From Macrosoma leucophasiata (lineage: Eukaryota > Arthropoda > Insecta > Lepidoptera > Hedylidae), in contig JAWQUS010000008.1 in the NCBI GenBank assembly GCA_036365455.1, forward strand, positions 25,909,611 to 25,973,610: a DNA stretch of 64,000 nt, written 5' to 3'. Position 1 is the first letter of the stretch, and each line of letters starts with the position of its first letter. The position numbers and the translations under genes are program-made. This document shows positions 39,717 through 49,917 of this stretch, one piece after another. The notes under the pieces were generated by a model. That model searched no databases, was not told where the DNA came from, and was given only the letters and a program-made list of their open reading frames with translations.

Positions 39717-41196
39717 CTAAAGTCTCCCACCGTCTTCGTATTGCACAGTCACTGCTGAAGGCGCTGTGTTCGACATTGTCAAGCTTGGCGCCCACGCAGT
39801 TGCAACACGTGGGGGGTGTCTCCGCCAGCCACTCTGCGCAGTTAGTCCTCACATGGGGGCCTCCGCAGTGGCTGCATTTTTCCTGTTGCTCCTTACAGAA
39901 ACGTCTACCGTGTCCATAGCCTAGACACATGGAGCACTGGACTAGAGGTGATTGGTCTGCTACCTTGACCTTCTGGATGTCTATATGGAGTTCCCCCCTG
40001 TCCAGGATTCTGTTGTATAGAGTCGGAGACACCCTTATCACGACGTGGCTAGTGTGGGGGTTTCGGGTTCTCTTTCGGAATCGCACCTCGATTCTATCCT
40101 CCTCTCCACTGAGGTCGCGGAATATGTCCCGGTTCTGTTTCCGTACCGCTTCGAGGATGTCGTCATTGCTGACAAACTGCATGACACCCTTCAGAATCAG
40201 AAGTGGGTCCTTGTTCCGCACCTCTTCTACGGAGAGGTGGTCCCCCGCTTGTTTCAGCCTTTCCTGGACCTTTTGCTGATCTATTTTCGTCCTACAGCCG
40301 AGAATCACTTTTCTGTTCTTGGCCTTGCGCACCTGATCCACAGTAACCCAGCCGTCTGTTGCCTTCACGGCCTGCCTCACTCGGTTTAGGACGTCATCCC
40401 CGGTCTCGGTTTCGTCTTTTGACGTAATCACGACCGAGTGTAGAACCGTCCTTTCTGGTTGCGGTCTTACTGGTTGGCTGGCTACTGCGTTGGCGTATGT
40501 CATTCTGTGCGCCATGTTTTCGTCTGCTTTTTTCAGCGATTCATTGAGGCCTTCAATCTTTTGTGTGTTGTCCTGTATAAGTCTCTTATGTTCTTTTATT
40601 ATTTCCGTTAACTCTTTTAATAATTTGTTTTCCTCCACTACTTTTTCTTCCACTAGTGTTTCTACCTTTTTCTCTCTGTCTGTTATTTTCATTTTCCTGT
40701 CTGCCTCTGCCTCCTTCACTAGTTGATAGAGTCTATCTACTGCACCTAGAACCTCGTTTTTTATTTCTGTTTTAGTGTTTCTCGAGGCATTGAGGTGGGC
40801 TTTAGCCTTTTGTAGGCAGTCTCGCGCTTCTCGTAACCTATCTTTTTTGTCGCCGATTTGCTTGGTTATTTCCATCGCACCAGGGCTCTGTATTGACTCC
40901 ACTGGAGTACTGTTGTCAGTGGTAGAGTAAGTGCCTTTCTGTGGCTGTCGCGCTGTAGAGATGGAGGCCGATTGTTTCTTAGGAGTGGTGGGGGGGGCCG
41001 GTTTCGATTTAGTTGTTGGTGGAGTTTTGTAGGGAGCCGGTCCCGCGTTTACCTTCCCTGTCTCCCATTCCCCTATACTCCGTCTGACATTCGGATTCGA
41101 TGGTCCTGCCATCGTCGTCTCTACTGAAGGTGTGTCAGCGGGGAATTTCCCTGTCGTCTCATCGGCTTTCTTGGCTGGCGTATGGAAACCGAACAT
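39691..41196 (-). CDS. TRAS-like ORF1 (Gag-like, three CCHC knuckles)
   Basis: 501 residues with an ATG at 41196. It is an RNA-binding particle protein that in relatives brings the element RNA to telomeres. A charged, coiled-coil-rich middle (about 130-230, with many Lys and Glu) is followed by a conserved region (TVLHSVVITSKDETETG, DPLLILKGV) and three C-terminal Cys/His knuckles: CSMCLGYGHGRRFC, CSHCGGPHVRTNC, and CCNC...H...C. ORF2 follows in the +1 frame. The homologous ORF1 at 32664-33964 is broken, while this copy is intact. Confidence 0.88.
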   Translation of the reverse strand: MFGFHTPAKKADETTGKFPADTPSVETTMAGPSNPNVRRSIGEWETGKVNAGPAPYKTPPTTKSKPAPPTTPKKQSASISTARQPQKGTYSTTDNSTPVESIQSPGAMEITKQIGDKKDRLREARDCLQKAKAHLNASRNTKTEIKNEVLGAVDRLYQLVKEAEADRKMKITDREKKVETLVEEKVVEENKLLKELTEIIKEHKRLIQDNTQKIEGLNESLKKADENMAHRMTYANAVASQPVRPQPERTVLHSVVITSKDETETGDDVLNRVRQAVKATDGWVTVDQVRKAKNRKVILGCRTKIDQQKVQERLKQAGDHLSVEEVRNKDPLLILKGVMQFVSNDDILEAVRKQNRDIFRDLSGEEDRIEVRFRKRTRNPHTSHVVIRVSPTLYNRILDRGELHIDIQKVKVADQSPLVQCSMCLGYGHGRRFCKEQQEKCSHCGGPHVRTNCAEWLAETPPTCCNCVGAKLDNVEHSAFSSDCAIRRRWETLARAKIAYC

Positions 41197-41550
41197 TTTG
41201 CCAGGGGATGCGTCAAGTCAGCCGCAGGTCGTAAATTTGTAAAAGTTGTAAACTACCTTCGGTTGACAATCGACAGTGTAAAATAAAACAAATAAAACAA
41301 GTTAATACACAGATAGAATTTTACACAATTTGTAAACAATATTATTATACCGATTATTATATTTCCTTGTAGGATCCGGTCGTTCTAATTTCTAATGTGC
41401 TTTTTGTTTACAGGTCGGCGTGCAGCTCCAGTCACCGGCGTCAACGGGGTCTCGAGGTCAACGGGGTCAACGAGGTCATCAGGTTGCAGGGAAGAAGGAA
41501 GGAGACTGCGCACGGAGCCGTTTCGCTGGGATCTCAGGTAAGTATTTTGT

Positions 41551-41591
<41 letters not shown>

Positions 41592-43624
41592 TTATTTATG
41601 AAGTCAAGTTGGCCCTACCTAGAGCTTGTCTGATTTTAGCTTAAGTTACCCTTTTTTGGGGCTTGCCCAAGTCACACTACGTGCTAAAATGTCCTACACT
41701 AGAAAACATCAAGAATTTATTAGAAAATATTTTTGACTCTACCTAGAGTCAAACTCTATGTTCCGATGAATAGCTCTCGTCGAGCCCTATCAATCGACAC
41801 CAAACTCGGGTAACCCAGCTATAGTAGTTTCCGAGTTATCAGTACTCCGATTCTCGGACTAATTTCGTGCAAGCTGTCCGAATCTCGGAAATTTCGTGTA
41901 TCTCGGGAACCACGGGGCGTAGAGTACTCGACCTTGGGCTTTCCTGAATGGGGCCGTCGAGAGCTATCCGATGGTGTGGTTTTCAGCACTACAAATTTGT
42001 TAGGCCTGAAATTGGCTGAAATTTAGCTAAAAACAAAGAAGAAGTCCTATCCAGTCAATAAGAGGAAACCTCAGTGCTCTACGAACTTTGGTTGGGAAGA
42101 TATAGAGGTTTGAAAATTTTCAATATGGCGGCTGAGCTGTCAAGTGCTCTGTTTGCCGGCGTCTATCTTCCTTTCCAGATGCCGCAGGACACCCGAGTTT
42201 GGGTTCGCTGAACCCGTCTCAGTCTGCTCTCCACGGTGGTACCACTTTCAGGAGGCAAATTATTCAGGACGCTGAAATTACCTGAAATTGGGTGCGATAG
42301 AAAGAATGAAGTCCCCTGGTACCAAATCTGAAGTCGGCGACTCCGTGCGACCTCCGGTTTCAGAGATATGTAAGTTTAAATAAAACCAAGATGGCGGCCC
42401 AACTGTCAAAGTGTAACTTTGAAGGGTGATATCTCCGGAACTATGAGGCGCAGGAAGTTCCGGTTTTCAGGGGGGATGATGCGCCGGTGTTTTGTATCTC
42501 GTGAAAGTGGTTTCAGCGCTGAAAACGTTTTGGGCCTCAATTTGATTGAGACTAGTCTAATCACAAAATAAAGTCCTTGCCCTTTCTCAGGGAGAAAACC
42601 GCGTTTTCGTACGGCTATTACTTTCGGAGTTACTGAAGTTTAAACTTTGTCCGAGAAAATTTAAAATGGCGGAAAATTCGGATATTTTTTAATTTTTGAG
42701 TTAGGGAATCAGAATTTTGGGTGAAGATGGTAGGGGTGTGTTACTTAATTGCAATATCAGTGTCAAAATACTTGATTTATTATTATTTTCGGATATAAGT
42801 GGAAAAATGTTAAAAATTTCAATAACTCCAGAAGTATAAGTGCAAAAATTTTTTGAAAAATGTTGAAAATATAAACAATTTTTTATCTTTAATACTAGTT
42901 TCTCATACAATTACTTTCCATACAAATCTTTTCAGAAAATTACAAATTTTTGAAATTTTAGGTTTTTTAATTTTTATTTGAAAACTATAGGTACTAAAAT
43001 TATATCGTCCCGTCTATGGAATCTTCAAGTAAGCGCGCCAAGGATAGCACTTCAAGAATTTCAATATTCGTCCTGGCTAAGCCGGAAAAGCCTTGTGAAG
43101 TTTGAAGATTTAAAAGCTCGTTAAAAATAGAGCTGTTGTCCAAAAATTTCGAAAAACGTACCATAAGCTACGTATGTTTTGCGGAATCTTCTCCCAAAAA
43201 ATCTTCTTCCTAGCTCATCTCCTTCTGGTACTTCGTGACACGTGGTGGCGTGGTTTTTCTGTTTTAACTGAAGAGGGCGTGGCTGGACTTCAGCTCCTTA
43301 GGCACAGGGAGGTAGGGCGCCAAAAACTCCAGCGTTGAACACCAAGAAATATGTGGGGTACAGATCTCGTTCGTGAGATATATAAGTTTTTCTAAAACTT
43401 ATGTTTGTCACACTAACCTAACTTTCGGTTTTTCGGTTATAACTTTGTTTGCACTTCACGGATTTTTATGCACTTTTCACCAATAGGTGGCACTCACTTT
43501 TGCGCACAGAACACAATTTGTTTCACGTAAATCCGTTAAGAAAAACCCACTTTTTTCGATTTTTTACTGCGGAACGCACGTGTTTTCACTCTTGTTCGCA
43601 CGAGGGGTGAAGAGCGACTGGTTG
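41197..43624 (-). promoter_or_regulatory. 5' UTR of TRAS-like element with degenerate 270-bp repeats
   Basis: No coding frame is present. A TA microsatellite lies at 41553-41582. Between about 41880 and 42700 (minus strand) a unit of about 262-273 bp repeats three times: GAAGTCC- at 42041, 42308 and 42570, and ATGGCGG at 42124, 42391 and 42665. One copy holds a strong YY1/Pho-like CAAGATGGCGGC (about 42388-42399). R1-clade elements use an internal promoter in the 5' UTR, so this is the likely promoter region. Confidence 0.6.
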
Positions 43625-43667
43625 GGTTAGGTTAGGTTAGGTTAGGTTAGGTTAGGTTAGGTTAGGT
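43625..43667 (+). repeat. Telomeric TTAGG tract 5
   Basis: About nine units in direct phase, followed by a poly(T) run. Confidence 0.95.
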
Positions 43668-44323
43668 TTTTTTTTTTTTTTTTTTTTTTATCCACCAAGA
43701 ATATCTCTTGGTGGGAAGCTTAAGAAGCCGTCGAGGCCCTCGCTTATGGATACGGGCGACCTCGGGACTATAAAGAGCGCTGGTAAGGAGTTGGAACATT
43801 TGAATAGGGTAGAAGAATCGGGGAGACAAAAAGGAAAGGAATCAGTTCAACATTAGGAAAATATGCAACTTTTATATGTATACAATAAATTGGTTATCTA
43901 AACTATACTTGTTATTCTTACAAAACAAACTTAACTTAATTATTGAAAAAAGAAATTATATAAAGCAATGGGATATATCAAGTATAGTTATAATTTTGTA
44001 GGAGAAAAAACAAACTTTGAAGCAAAGAGGACTTGCATATATATTTCTGCATTGTGTCTGTGATTTTTTTTTTTATTTTTTATTGAGTCCTTTCAACTCT
44101 TAGGACTAAGTTTATTACAAAAATAAAACAGAACTTCTAACTTCAGTAAAATTAACATAAGAATATAATATTACAGATAGTATAGGTATAAGTCTTAAAA
44201 GAATTTAAAAATTGACCGCATATTAAGGGCTTCCAATAAAAGTTGCATATATAGGCTAAATAACAATTTATCAACTTTAGTTAATCTTCAAAGTATAGTT
44301 AATTGAGTTAGGCTTGCTCAGAG
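43668..44323 (-). mobile_element. Short non-autonomous TRAS-type telomeric element, copy B
   Basis: It has the same two ends as the element at 24932-25600: CTCTGAGCAAGCCTAACT at the sense 5' end (44306-44323) and the CCACCAAGA/TCTTGGTGG hairpin (43692-43714) plus poly(A) at the 3' end. The body is diverged but collinear. It encodes no protein and lies directly between two TTAGG tracts. Confidence 0.75.
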
Positions 44324-44444
44324 TTAGGTTAGGTTAGGTTAGGTTAGGTTAGGTTAGGTTAGGTTAGGTGAGGTTAGGTTAGGTTAGGTTAGGTTAGGTT
44401 AGGTTAGGTTAGGTTAGGTTAGGTTAGGTTAGGTTAGGTTAGGT
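44324..44444 (+). repeat. Telomeric TTAGG tract 6 (longest, about 121 bp)
   Basis: About 24 units with one GGTGAGG variant near 44368. Confidence 0.97.
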
Positions 44445-44445
44445 T

Positions 44446-44676
44446 TTTTTTTTTTTTTTTTTTTTTTTTCAGTCCTTCTGTAGTTAATTTACTACAGAGG
44501 GTCAAAGAGGTTTTAAAGTCTTTCGACTAAAGCCCTCGCTAGAAATACGGGCGACCTCAGTCAAATTATTTTAGCCGTTTTATTTCAATGTTTTAGCTGC
44601 TTGTTATTGTACTGATTTCAATTAATTAGTCAATTAACTATTAATCATTGATTTATAATGTTTGTTTTACTTTAAT

Positions 44677-44711
<35 letters not shown>

Positions 44712-44829
44712 CTGTACATTCATATTTTTTTTTTTTTTGTTTATTATATTTTCGTGTTAATTTTTTTTTTTTTTTTTTTTTTTTGTTTTCTTTTTTTTTA
44801 AAATTATTTTTATATGTTTAAGATTTTAA
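44446..44829 (-). other. 3' UTR of element 3 with tail hairpin
   Basis: It contains a 7-bp hairpin CTGTAGT...ACTACAG (about 44480-44500) near the poly(A) and the box CCTCGCTAGAAATACGGGCG (44534-44553), shared with the other TRAS-like elements. Long poly(T) runs at 44680-44785 lie on the + strand. Confidence 0.65.
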
Positions 44830-47800
44830 TTATATGTCTTTGTTAAACTCTTTTAGGCAATTTATAATTGTATGTATGTGTTGTTTGAATGTGAATTTTG
44901 TTGCTTCTTTTTTCAATATTTCGGTTATCGAGAAAGGATGATCAACGTTATTCATAATACAAGTTTGCTCATGATTGTGACGTGTTTTGTGGAATTTAGG
45001 GCATTGTTCAAGGAGGTGGTCAAGTGACTGAACTGAGTCATTATCACAAGGGCATTTATTGGTATTTTTAATGTTAAATCTGTGTAAATATTCCAGATGA
45101 TATCCGTGTCCTGTAAAGAATTGTGTTGTTTGAAATGTGAGACCGATTTCTGAGCGTATTTTTTTCATTATTTCAAAGTTGTGGCATAAATTTCGGGTGC
45201 GAGTTCCGGTTTTGCCGCTTAGGTATCGTTCTTCGCTTTTAATTAAGGTTTTTTGTTTGATTTTTCTTTTTGGGTAGCTTAAAGAGAATTTAGCAAAGTC
45301 GGGTCGTATATTAAGAGCAGCAGCGGACTTGGCAGCCTCATCCGCCATTTCATTTCCGATGAGTCCACAGTGAGATTTAATCCATATAATTTTTATTAAT
45401 CCGGTTTGTTCAATTTTATGTATCATATGGTGAATATTTACTACGGTTTCATTTGTACTATTACTATTGTTTATTTCATGAATCGCTGAAAGTGAGTCGG
45501 TGAATATTACGCTGTTTGTCGTATTAGTTTCGATACACCATTCGCATGCCTTTTTTATTGCAAGAGATTCCGCTTGGAAGACTGTACAGCAACTATGCAG
45601 CTTAAATTTTTTCGTGATAACTTGACGATCTGGTTTGATTGCTACAAAAGCCGCTCCAACCAAATCGTCATAGCTACTTCCGTCCGTAAAGATTTTTGTT
45701 GTACTTTCAGTGCAGTAATTGTTTATTTCTTCTTCTGTAGTAGCTGTATTAATAATATCCTGTTTTTTTCTTTCAGATGGATGGAGCAGGGATGATGGAG
45801 GAGCCGGCTTATCGTATGGTATATCTGGAGGTAAGTAAGGAGTGATGCCGAGCCTTTTGGTAAGTTGAATTTGAGCTACTTCCTTGATCTTGAGATCAAG
45901 AGGGGTAAGGTCTGCTAGGGCTATAGCAGCGCACGCAGAAACTGTCCTAAAGCCTTTTATAATTTTGATTGCAAATCCTCTTTGCAATGATTGGAGACTG
46001 TGCCGAATTAGAGCGTAGTTAGTAGCAGATTCCCATATTTCTGCGCCATATGTGATGATGGGTTCAATAACAGCGGTGTATATAGTGTAAATATTTTCGG
46101 CATGTACTCCCCATGTAGGCCGGACAAACGTACACAGTCTATTGTAAATTTTTTGTGCCTTGATTATGACATTTTTAACATGTTCGATAAATTTAAGCTG
46201 TTTATCAATTGTAATGCCGAGTAATTTTATGTTGTTGCTGTATGTAAGAAGATGGTTGTTCATTAAAATAGTCGCTTTTTTTGCTTTAGGAGTAAATGCG
46301 ATTAACTGTGTCTTGTCGGCTCCGAATGTCAGTTTTACTTTTTGACCCCAATCATGTATTTGTTTCAAGGCAAAGTTGGCATTATACTCTAGTTCATTTA
46401 CTTTTTTATTGTTAACTATCAGGAGGACGTCATCCGCATAAGCCTGCAGATGGCATCCTTCTGGTAATTTCATATCCAGTAACTCATCCATGATCAGATT
46501 CCAGAAAAGTGGACCCAAGACGGATCCTTGGATACAACCTCTGGTGAGTAATTTTGTTGCTTGAGAATCGAGATAGTGTAGTATGACGGTTCTATCCTTT
46601 AGATAGTTTTCTATTAGCTTATAGTAATTAAGAGGGCATTTGACCTCACGCAGCCGCTGCATTAATGCCGGCCACCACGCGTTGTCAAATGCCCCTTTGA
46701 TATCCAGGGAAACAGCGATGACAAGTTGTTTATTTTTTTTGGCAGAAGTGATTTTATTAATAGCTGTATGGATAGCATCCGAAGTAGATGTTTGCTGCTT
46801 GAAGCCAAATTGGTTTTTATTTACTAATTTATTTTTAACCATGTAGTATGTAAGACGTTTAGATATAAGTTTCTCCAGTAATTTACTGATAATATTTATC
46901 AACCCTATTGGTCTATATGAATTGATGTTATTATAATTGTCTTTATTAGGTTTAGGCACTGTTTTCACTATCGCTTCTTTCCATGATTTTGGTATGAAAG
47001 ATAATTGGACACAACGATTCATAATATTGGTTATAATATGGGGGTAGGTTTCCGTGAATTTGAGAAGTATATCAGATGTTATATGGTCAGATCCGGGGGC
47101 TTTATTGCAATTGAAACTTTTGAGGCACTCTATTACTTCAGATTCAGTAAATTCAGATTCGTCGGGGGTATTTGGATAGATTCCTATTTTACTGCGAGTA
47201 CATTTCTGGGACTGGGTATCATTTTCAGGAACATCATCGGGGTAAAATTTATTAAGTAGAATCTCAGCGGACTCTTTACTTGAAGTAGTAAAGTGTCCGT
47301 TACTTATTTCGAGTGTGCTATGCGCTTTCGGTTGAGGACATTGCTTTAGAAGCCTGTTAGTCATAGACCAGACGTTTTCTTTATTTTGTAGGGAACAGAA
47401 TTCTTTGAAGTTATCTATTGATGCCTTTTTTATGGCGTTGACATACTCCTCACGTGCTGAGTTACGTTCAATTAAAATAGAGTCTAAGGGGCGTTTACTT
47501 TTCTTTAAGTCTTGTAATCTGTGATGGAGGAAAATTACGTTTTTCTTTAGACGTTCTAATTCATCAGACCACCAAGGGATCTTAGGGTTTTTATTATTTT
47601 TACGATTGCTGATGGTTTTATCGCATACTTTCTGAATTATTTTAACTATGTTTTCTATATATGAATCCAATTGATCTGTGTTTAATTGTGATATATCTGT
47701 TTTGTCTAATTGTTTATTTACTATACAGTTTTTTACTCTAGTCATTATTTCGATCCAATCAGCATTTTTTGTGTTGTATTTAAACGTAGATTTATTTATT

Positions 47801-48552
47801 TTATTTTTAATTTGTTTTTTATTTGTATCTAGGATGAAATCTATTGCATGGTGATCAGAGCTGGGGCAAGCATGATGATTTATTTTCCAGTCAATTATTT
47901 TATTGTACATATTATCTGATGAGATCGTGAGATCGATTATTGATTGCCTTACTTCTCCATGTGTTACCGTTTCGAAAGTGGGCTCTTTGCCTAAATTGGC
48001 TATAACAAGGTTGTTGGTTTGAATTAATTGATACACGTCTCTTCCTCTTTTGTTTGATTTACAGGAGCCCCAAGCTTCGTGCCATCCATTAAAATCGCCA
48101 CTGATGATATGGTGAGAATTCGCTGTGTATTTTATGAAATGTTCTAATTTATTTAATGTTTTAAACTCATCGTTATTTGGTTCTATGTATACGCTAATCA
48201 AGTAAGTTTTTTTGTTATTAATAAGTAGTTGTACAATGCTGAGATTAGAGTTAGAGAATTGCGTCATTCCTAATGTCGCTCCCAGGTTGGATCTGATTGC
48301 TATACAGGCTTTAACTCTTTGTGCATTTTCAGAAAATTGGAACAAGTCATATCCGGGAATATTTTTCATGATCTGTGTATTACCTACGTACGGTTCGGTA
48401 ATCATGGCAACATCATAGTTATTCTGTACGATGTAATGCAATAATTCGTGTTCACTTACGTGACATCTACCAATGTTACATTGAACTATTTTAAGTTTGG
48501 AGTTAATTTGTGGTGTGGAGGTAGAACTACTATTTGTGGTGTTAAATTCCAT
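44830..48552 (-). CDS. TRAS-like ORF2 (element 3): EN-RT-RNase H
   Basis: 1240 residues. Endonuclease (about 20-240) with QCNIGRC, ITEPYVGN, SGDFNGWHEAWGS and SSDHHAIDF. Reverse transcriptase (about 480-780) with SYRPIGLINI near 545, SLDIKGAFDNAWW, GCIQGSVLGPLFWN and YADD at about 705. RNase H (about 950-1075) with IFTDGSS, FQAESLAIK, FTDSLSA and SHCGLIGNEMAD, so the D-E-D-D set is present. The C-terminal Cys/His cluster starts CPCD near 1166. The ATG overlaps the end of ORF1 by 11 bases (ORF1 ends ...TATGGAATTTAA), which fits translational coupling as described for SART1 stop-start codons. Confidence 0.93.
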   Translation of the reverse strand: MEFNTTNSSSTSTPQINSKLKIVQCNIGRCHVSEHELLHYIVQNNYDVAMITEPYVGNTQIMKNIPGYDLFQFSENAQRVKACIAIRSNLGATLGMTQFSNSNLSIVQLLINNKKTYLISVYIEPNNDEFKTLNKLEHFIKYTANSHHIISGDFNGWHEAWGSCKSNKRGRDVYQLIQTNNLVIANLGKEPTFETVTHGEVRQSIIDLTISSDNMYNKIIDWKINHHACPSSDHHAIDFILDTNKKQIKNKINKSTFKYNTKNADWIEIMTRVKNCIVNKQLDKTDISQLNTDQLDSYIENIVKIIQKVCDKTISNRKNNKNPKIPWWSDELERLKKNVIFLHHRLQDLKKSKRPLDSILIERNSAREEYVNAIKKASIDNFKEFCSLQNKENVWSMTNRLLKQCPQPKAHSTLEISNGHFTTSSKESAEILLNKFYPDDVPENDTQSQKCTRSKIGIYPNTPDESEFTESEVIECLKSFNCNKAPGSDHITSDILLKFTETYPHIITNIMNRCVQLSFIPKSWKEAIVKTVPKPNKDNYNNINSYRPIGLINIISKLLEKLISKRLTYYMVKNKLVNKNQFGFKQQTSTSDAIHTAINKITSAKKNKQLVIAVSLDIKGAFDNAWWPALMQRLREVKCPLNYYKLIENYLKDRTVILHYLDSQATKLLTRGCIQGSVLGPLFWNLIMDELLDMKLPEGCHLQAYADDVLLIVNNKKVNELEYNANFALKQIHDWGQKVKLTFGADKTQLIAFTPKAKKATILMNNHLLTYSNNIKLLGITIDKQLKFIEHVKNVIIKAQKIYNRLCTFVRPTWGVHAENIYTIYTAVIEPIITYGAEIWESATNYALIRHSLQSLQRGFAIKIIKGFRTVSACAAIALADLTPLDLKIKEVAQIQLTKRLGITPYLPPDIPYDKPAPPSSLLHPSERKKQDIINTATTEEEINNYCTESTTKIFTDGSSYDDLVGAAFVAIKPDRQVITKKFKLHSCCTVFQAESLAIKKACEWCIETNTTNSVIFTDSLSAIHEINNSNSTNETVVNIHHMIHKIEQTGLIKIIWIKSHCGLIGNEMADEAAKSAAALNIRPDFAKFSLSYPKRKIKQKTLIKSEERYLSGKTGTRTRNLCHNFEIMKKIRSEIGLTFQTTQFFTGHGYHLEYLHRFNIKNTNKCPCDNDSVQSLDHLLEQCPKFHKTRHNHEQTCIMNNVDHPFSITEILKKEATKFTFKQHIHTIINCLKEFNKDI

Positions 48553-49741
48553 AAGCGGTACGCAAAGTGACTATTTCTTTCATTTTATTCATTATTGGGC
48601 AACTTTCGGATGTGGCAGAATGATTCGTTGGTACATTTGTGTTGTGTTTGCTATTTTTGTTTACGCAGTTATAGCACTTGGCAACGGACGAGTCAGATTT
48701 GTCGGGACAGTTCTTGTACAAGTGAGTTTGGGAGCAGCAATGCGAACAGATGGTTAAGTTGGCCGTGCATCTACTGCGGACGTGGCCATACTGTAGGCAG
48801 TTATAGCACTGCAGCAACGGGCAGTAGTCGGAGACGGAGACGCGTTGATGATCTACATTGACTCTGTCTAGCTGCATGAATGCTCTCCAGAGTTTGGGAC
48901 TAACCATATATACGGCGTTATAAAGGCTTTTGCTACGTTTGTTGTCACGAATGAATCTAAGGGTTATATCTGTCTCTGAGTCGATGTTGTCGTCCAAGCT
49001 GGGGTTTTGGTTTCTTAAGATGTCAGTGAGTTCTTCCTTAGACACATCCGTAGAAACTCCTTTAAGGATAACCATTGGTTTCAACTTTTTGACATGCTCT
49101 CCTTGTAAATCTTTTGAAGTTGCCAATTGGTTTATGGTTTCTGTGCATTGTTCGGGTGTGTCAAATTCAACCCTCAGTCTATTATTAGAGATTGGCTGTA
49201 TTTTAGCTGGAGCATATTTTTTATTTTTGAACGTGATAGCTTTACGCCAAGATTCTGTAACTTCCTGAACTGTTTTTGCTGGATCTCCTGTTTTAGAAAT
49301 AATTATTGCGGGTTTTGTGGTTTTACTTCTTGACACTGATGATGGAGCGGCAGGAGTGGAAGAAACTTGGGCGAACGTTGGTTTTTGGATTTGTTGGGTG
49401 AAATGTTTTTTGAAAGTTTCTAGTTCCGTCTTAATACAGCTTTGGATGGTGTTCTGGATGTCTTCTAAGTTATTTATGTCTCTGGTGTTGTTATCAGTGA
49501 CTGTGGCTATCGTGATGATCTTGTTAGCTGATTCAATAACTTTGCCCTTGTTCTCCGCTGTGACACTTTTTCCTGTCTGGATGGTGAGTATTATATGATT
49601 TGCTAATTCTTTAATCAACTCCAGGTTCTTGTTATACATATCTAATGATTTTTCTGTTTCAGGTTTTTCGCCGGGAGAAGATTGACTACAAGCGACGTCA
49701 GGAGGCTTCGTTGGGTGCAGGCGTGGAGGAGAGCGATACAT
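48542..49741 (-). CDS. TRAS-like ORF1 (element 3), three CCHC knuckles
   Basis: 399 residues from ATG at 49741. A variable N-terminus rich in Pro and Ser is followed by a conserved mid-region (TVQEVTESWRKAITFKNKKY, VILKGVSTD). Three C-terminal Cys/His knuckles follow: CYNCLQYGHVRSRC, CSHCCSQTHLYKNC and CYNC...H...C. It is thought to bind element RNA and carry it to telomeres. Its end and the ORF2 start share 11 bases. Confidence 0.9.
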   Translation of the reverse strand: MYRSPPRLHPTKPPDVACSQSSPGEKPETEKSLDMYNKNLELIKELANHIILTIQTGKSVTAENKGKVIESANKIITIATVTDNNTRDINNLEDIQNTIQSCIKTELETFKKHFTQQIQKPTFAQVSSTPAAPSSVSRSKTTKPAIIISKTGDPAKTVQEVTESWRKAITFKNKKYAPAKIQPISNNRLRVEFDTPEQCTETINQLATSKDLQGEHVKKLKPMVILKGVSTDVSKEELTDILRNQNPSLDDNIDSETDITLRFIRDNKRSKSLYNAVYMVSPKLWRAFMQLDRVNVDHQRVSVSDYCPLLQCYNCLQYGHVRSRCTANLTICSHCCSQTHLYKNCPDKSDSSVAKCYNCVNKNSKHNTNVPTNHSATSESCPIMNKMKEIVTLRTAYGI

Positions 49742-49917
49742 CGTGGGAAAATCAGTCGGTAAGTATATGTAAGTAAGGTTTTACGCAGCGATGACCAATT
49801 GGGTGGATTTATATTATTTTCCCGTGAACAAAAACTTGGTCGTAATCTATGTATCTGGATGACCTAATTCGTCGAGGTAACCAAATAAATGTCTTCCGGG
49901 AGGGAGGGTGGGTCCGT

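Larger units (their letters stand above)
35408..43624 (-). mobile_element. TRAS-like element, full length (about 8.2 kb)
   Basis: It runs from a 5' junction with TTAGG at about 43624 to a poly(A)-like 3' end at 35408 joined to CCTAA repeats on the sense strand. It carries a 2.4-kb 5' UTR, an intact ORF1 (41196-39691), an intact ORF2 (about 39716-35982) and a 570-bp 3' UTR. Size and layout resemble Bombyx TRAS1 (about 7.8 kb with a long 5' UTR). The tail orientation is TRAS-like. It may be autonomous. Confidence 0.8.
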
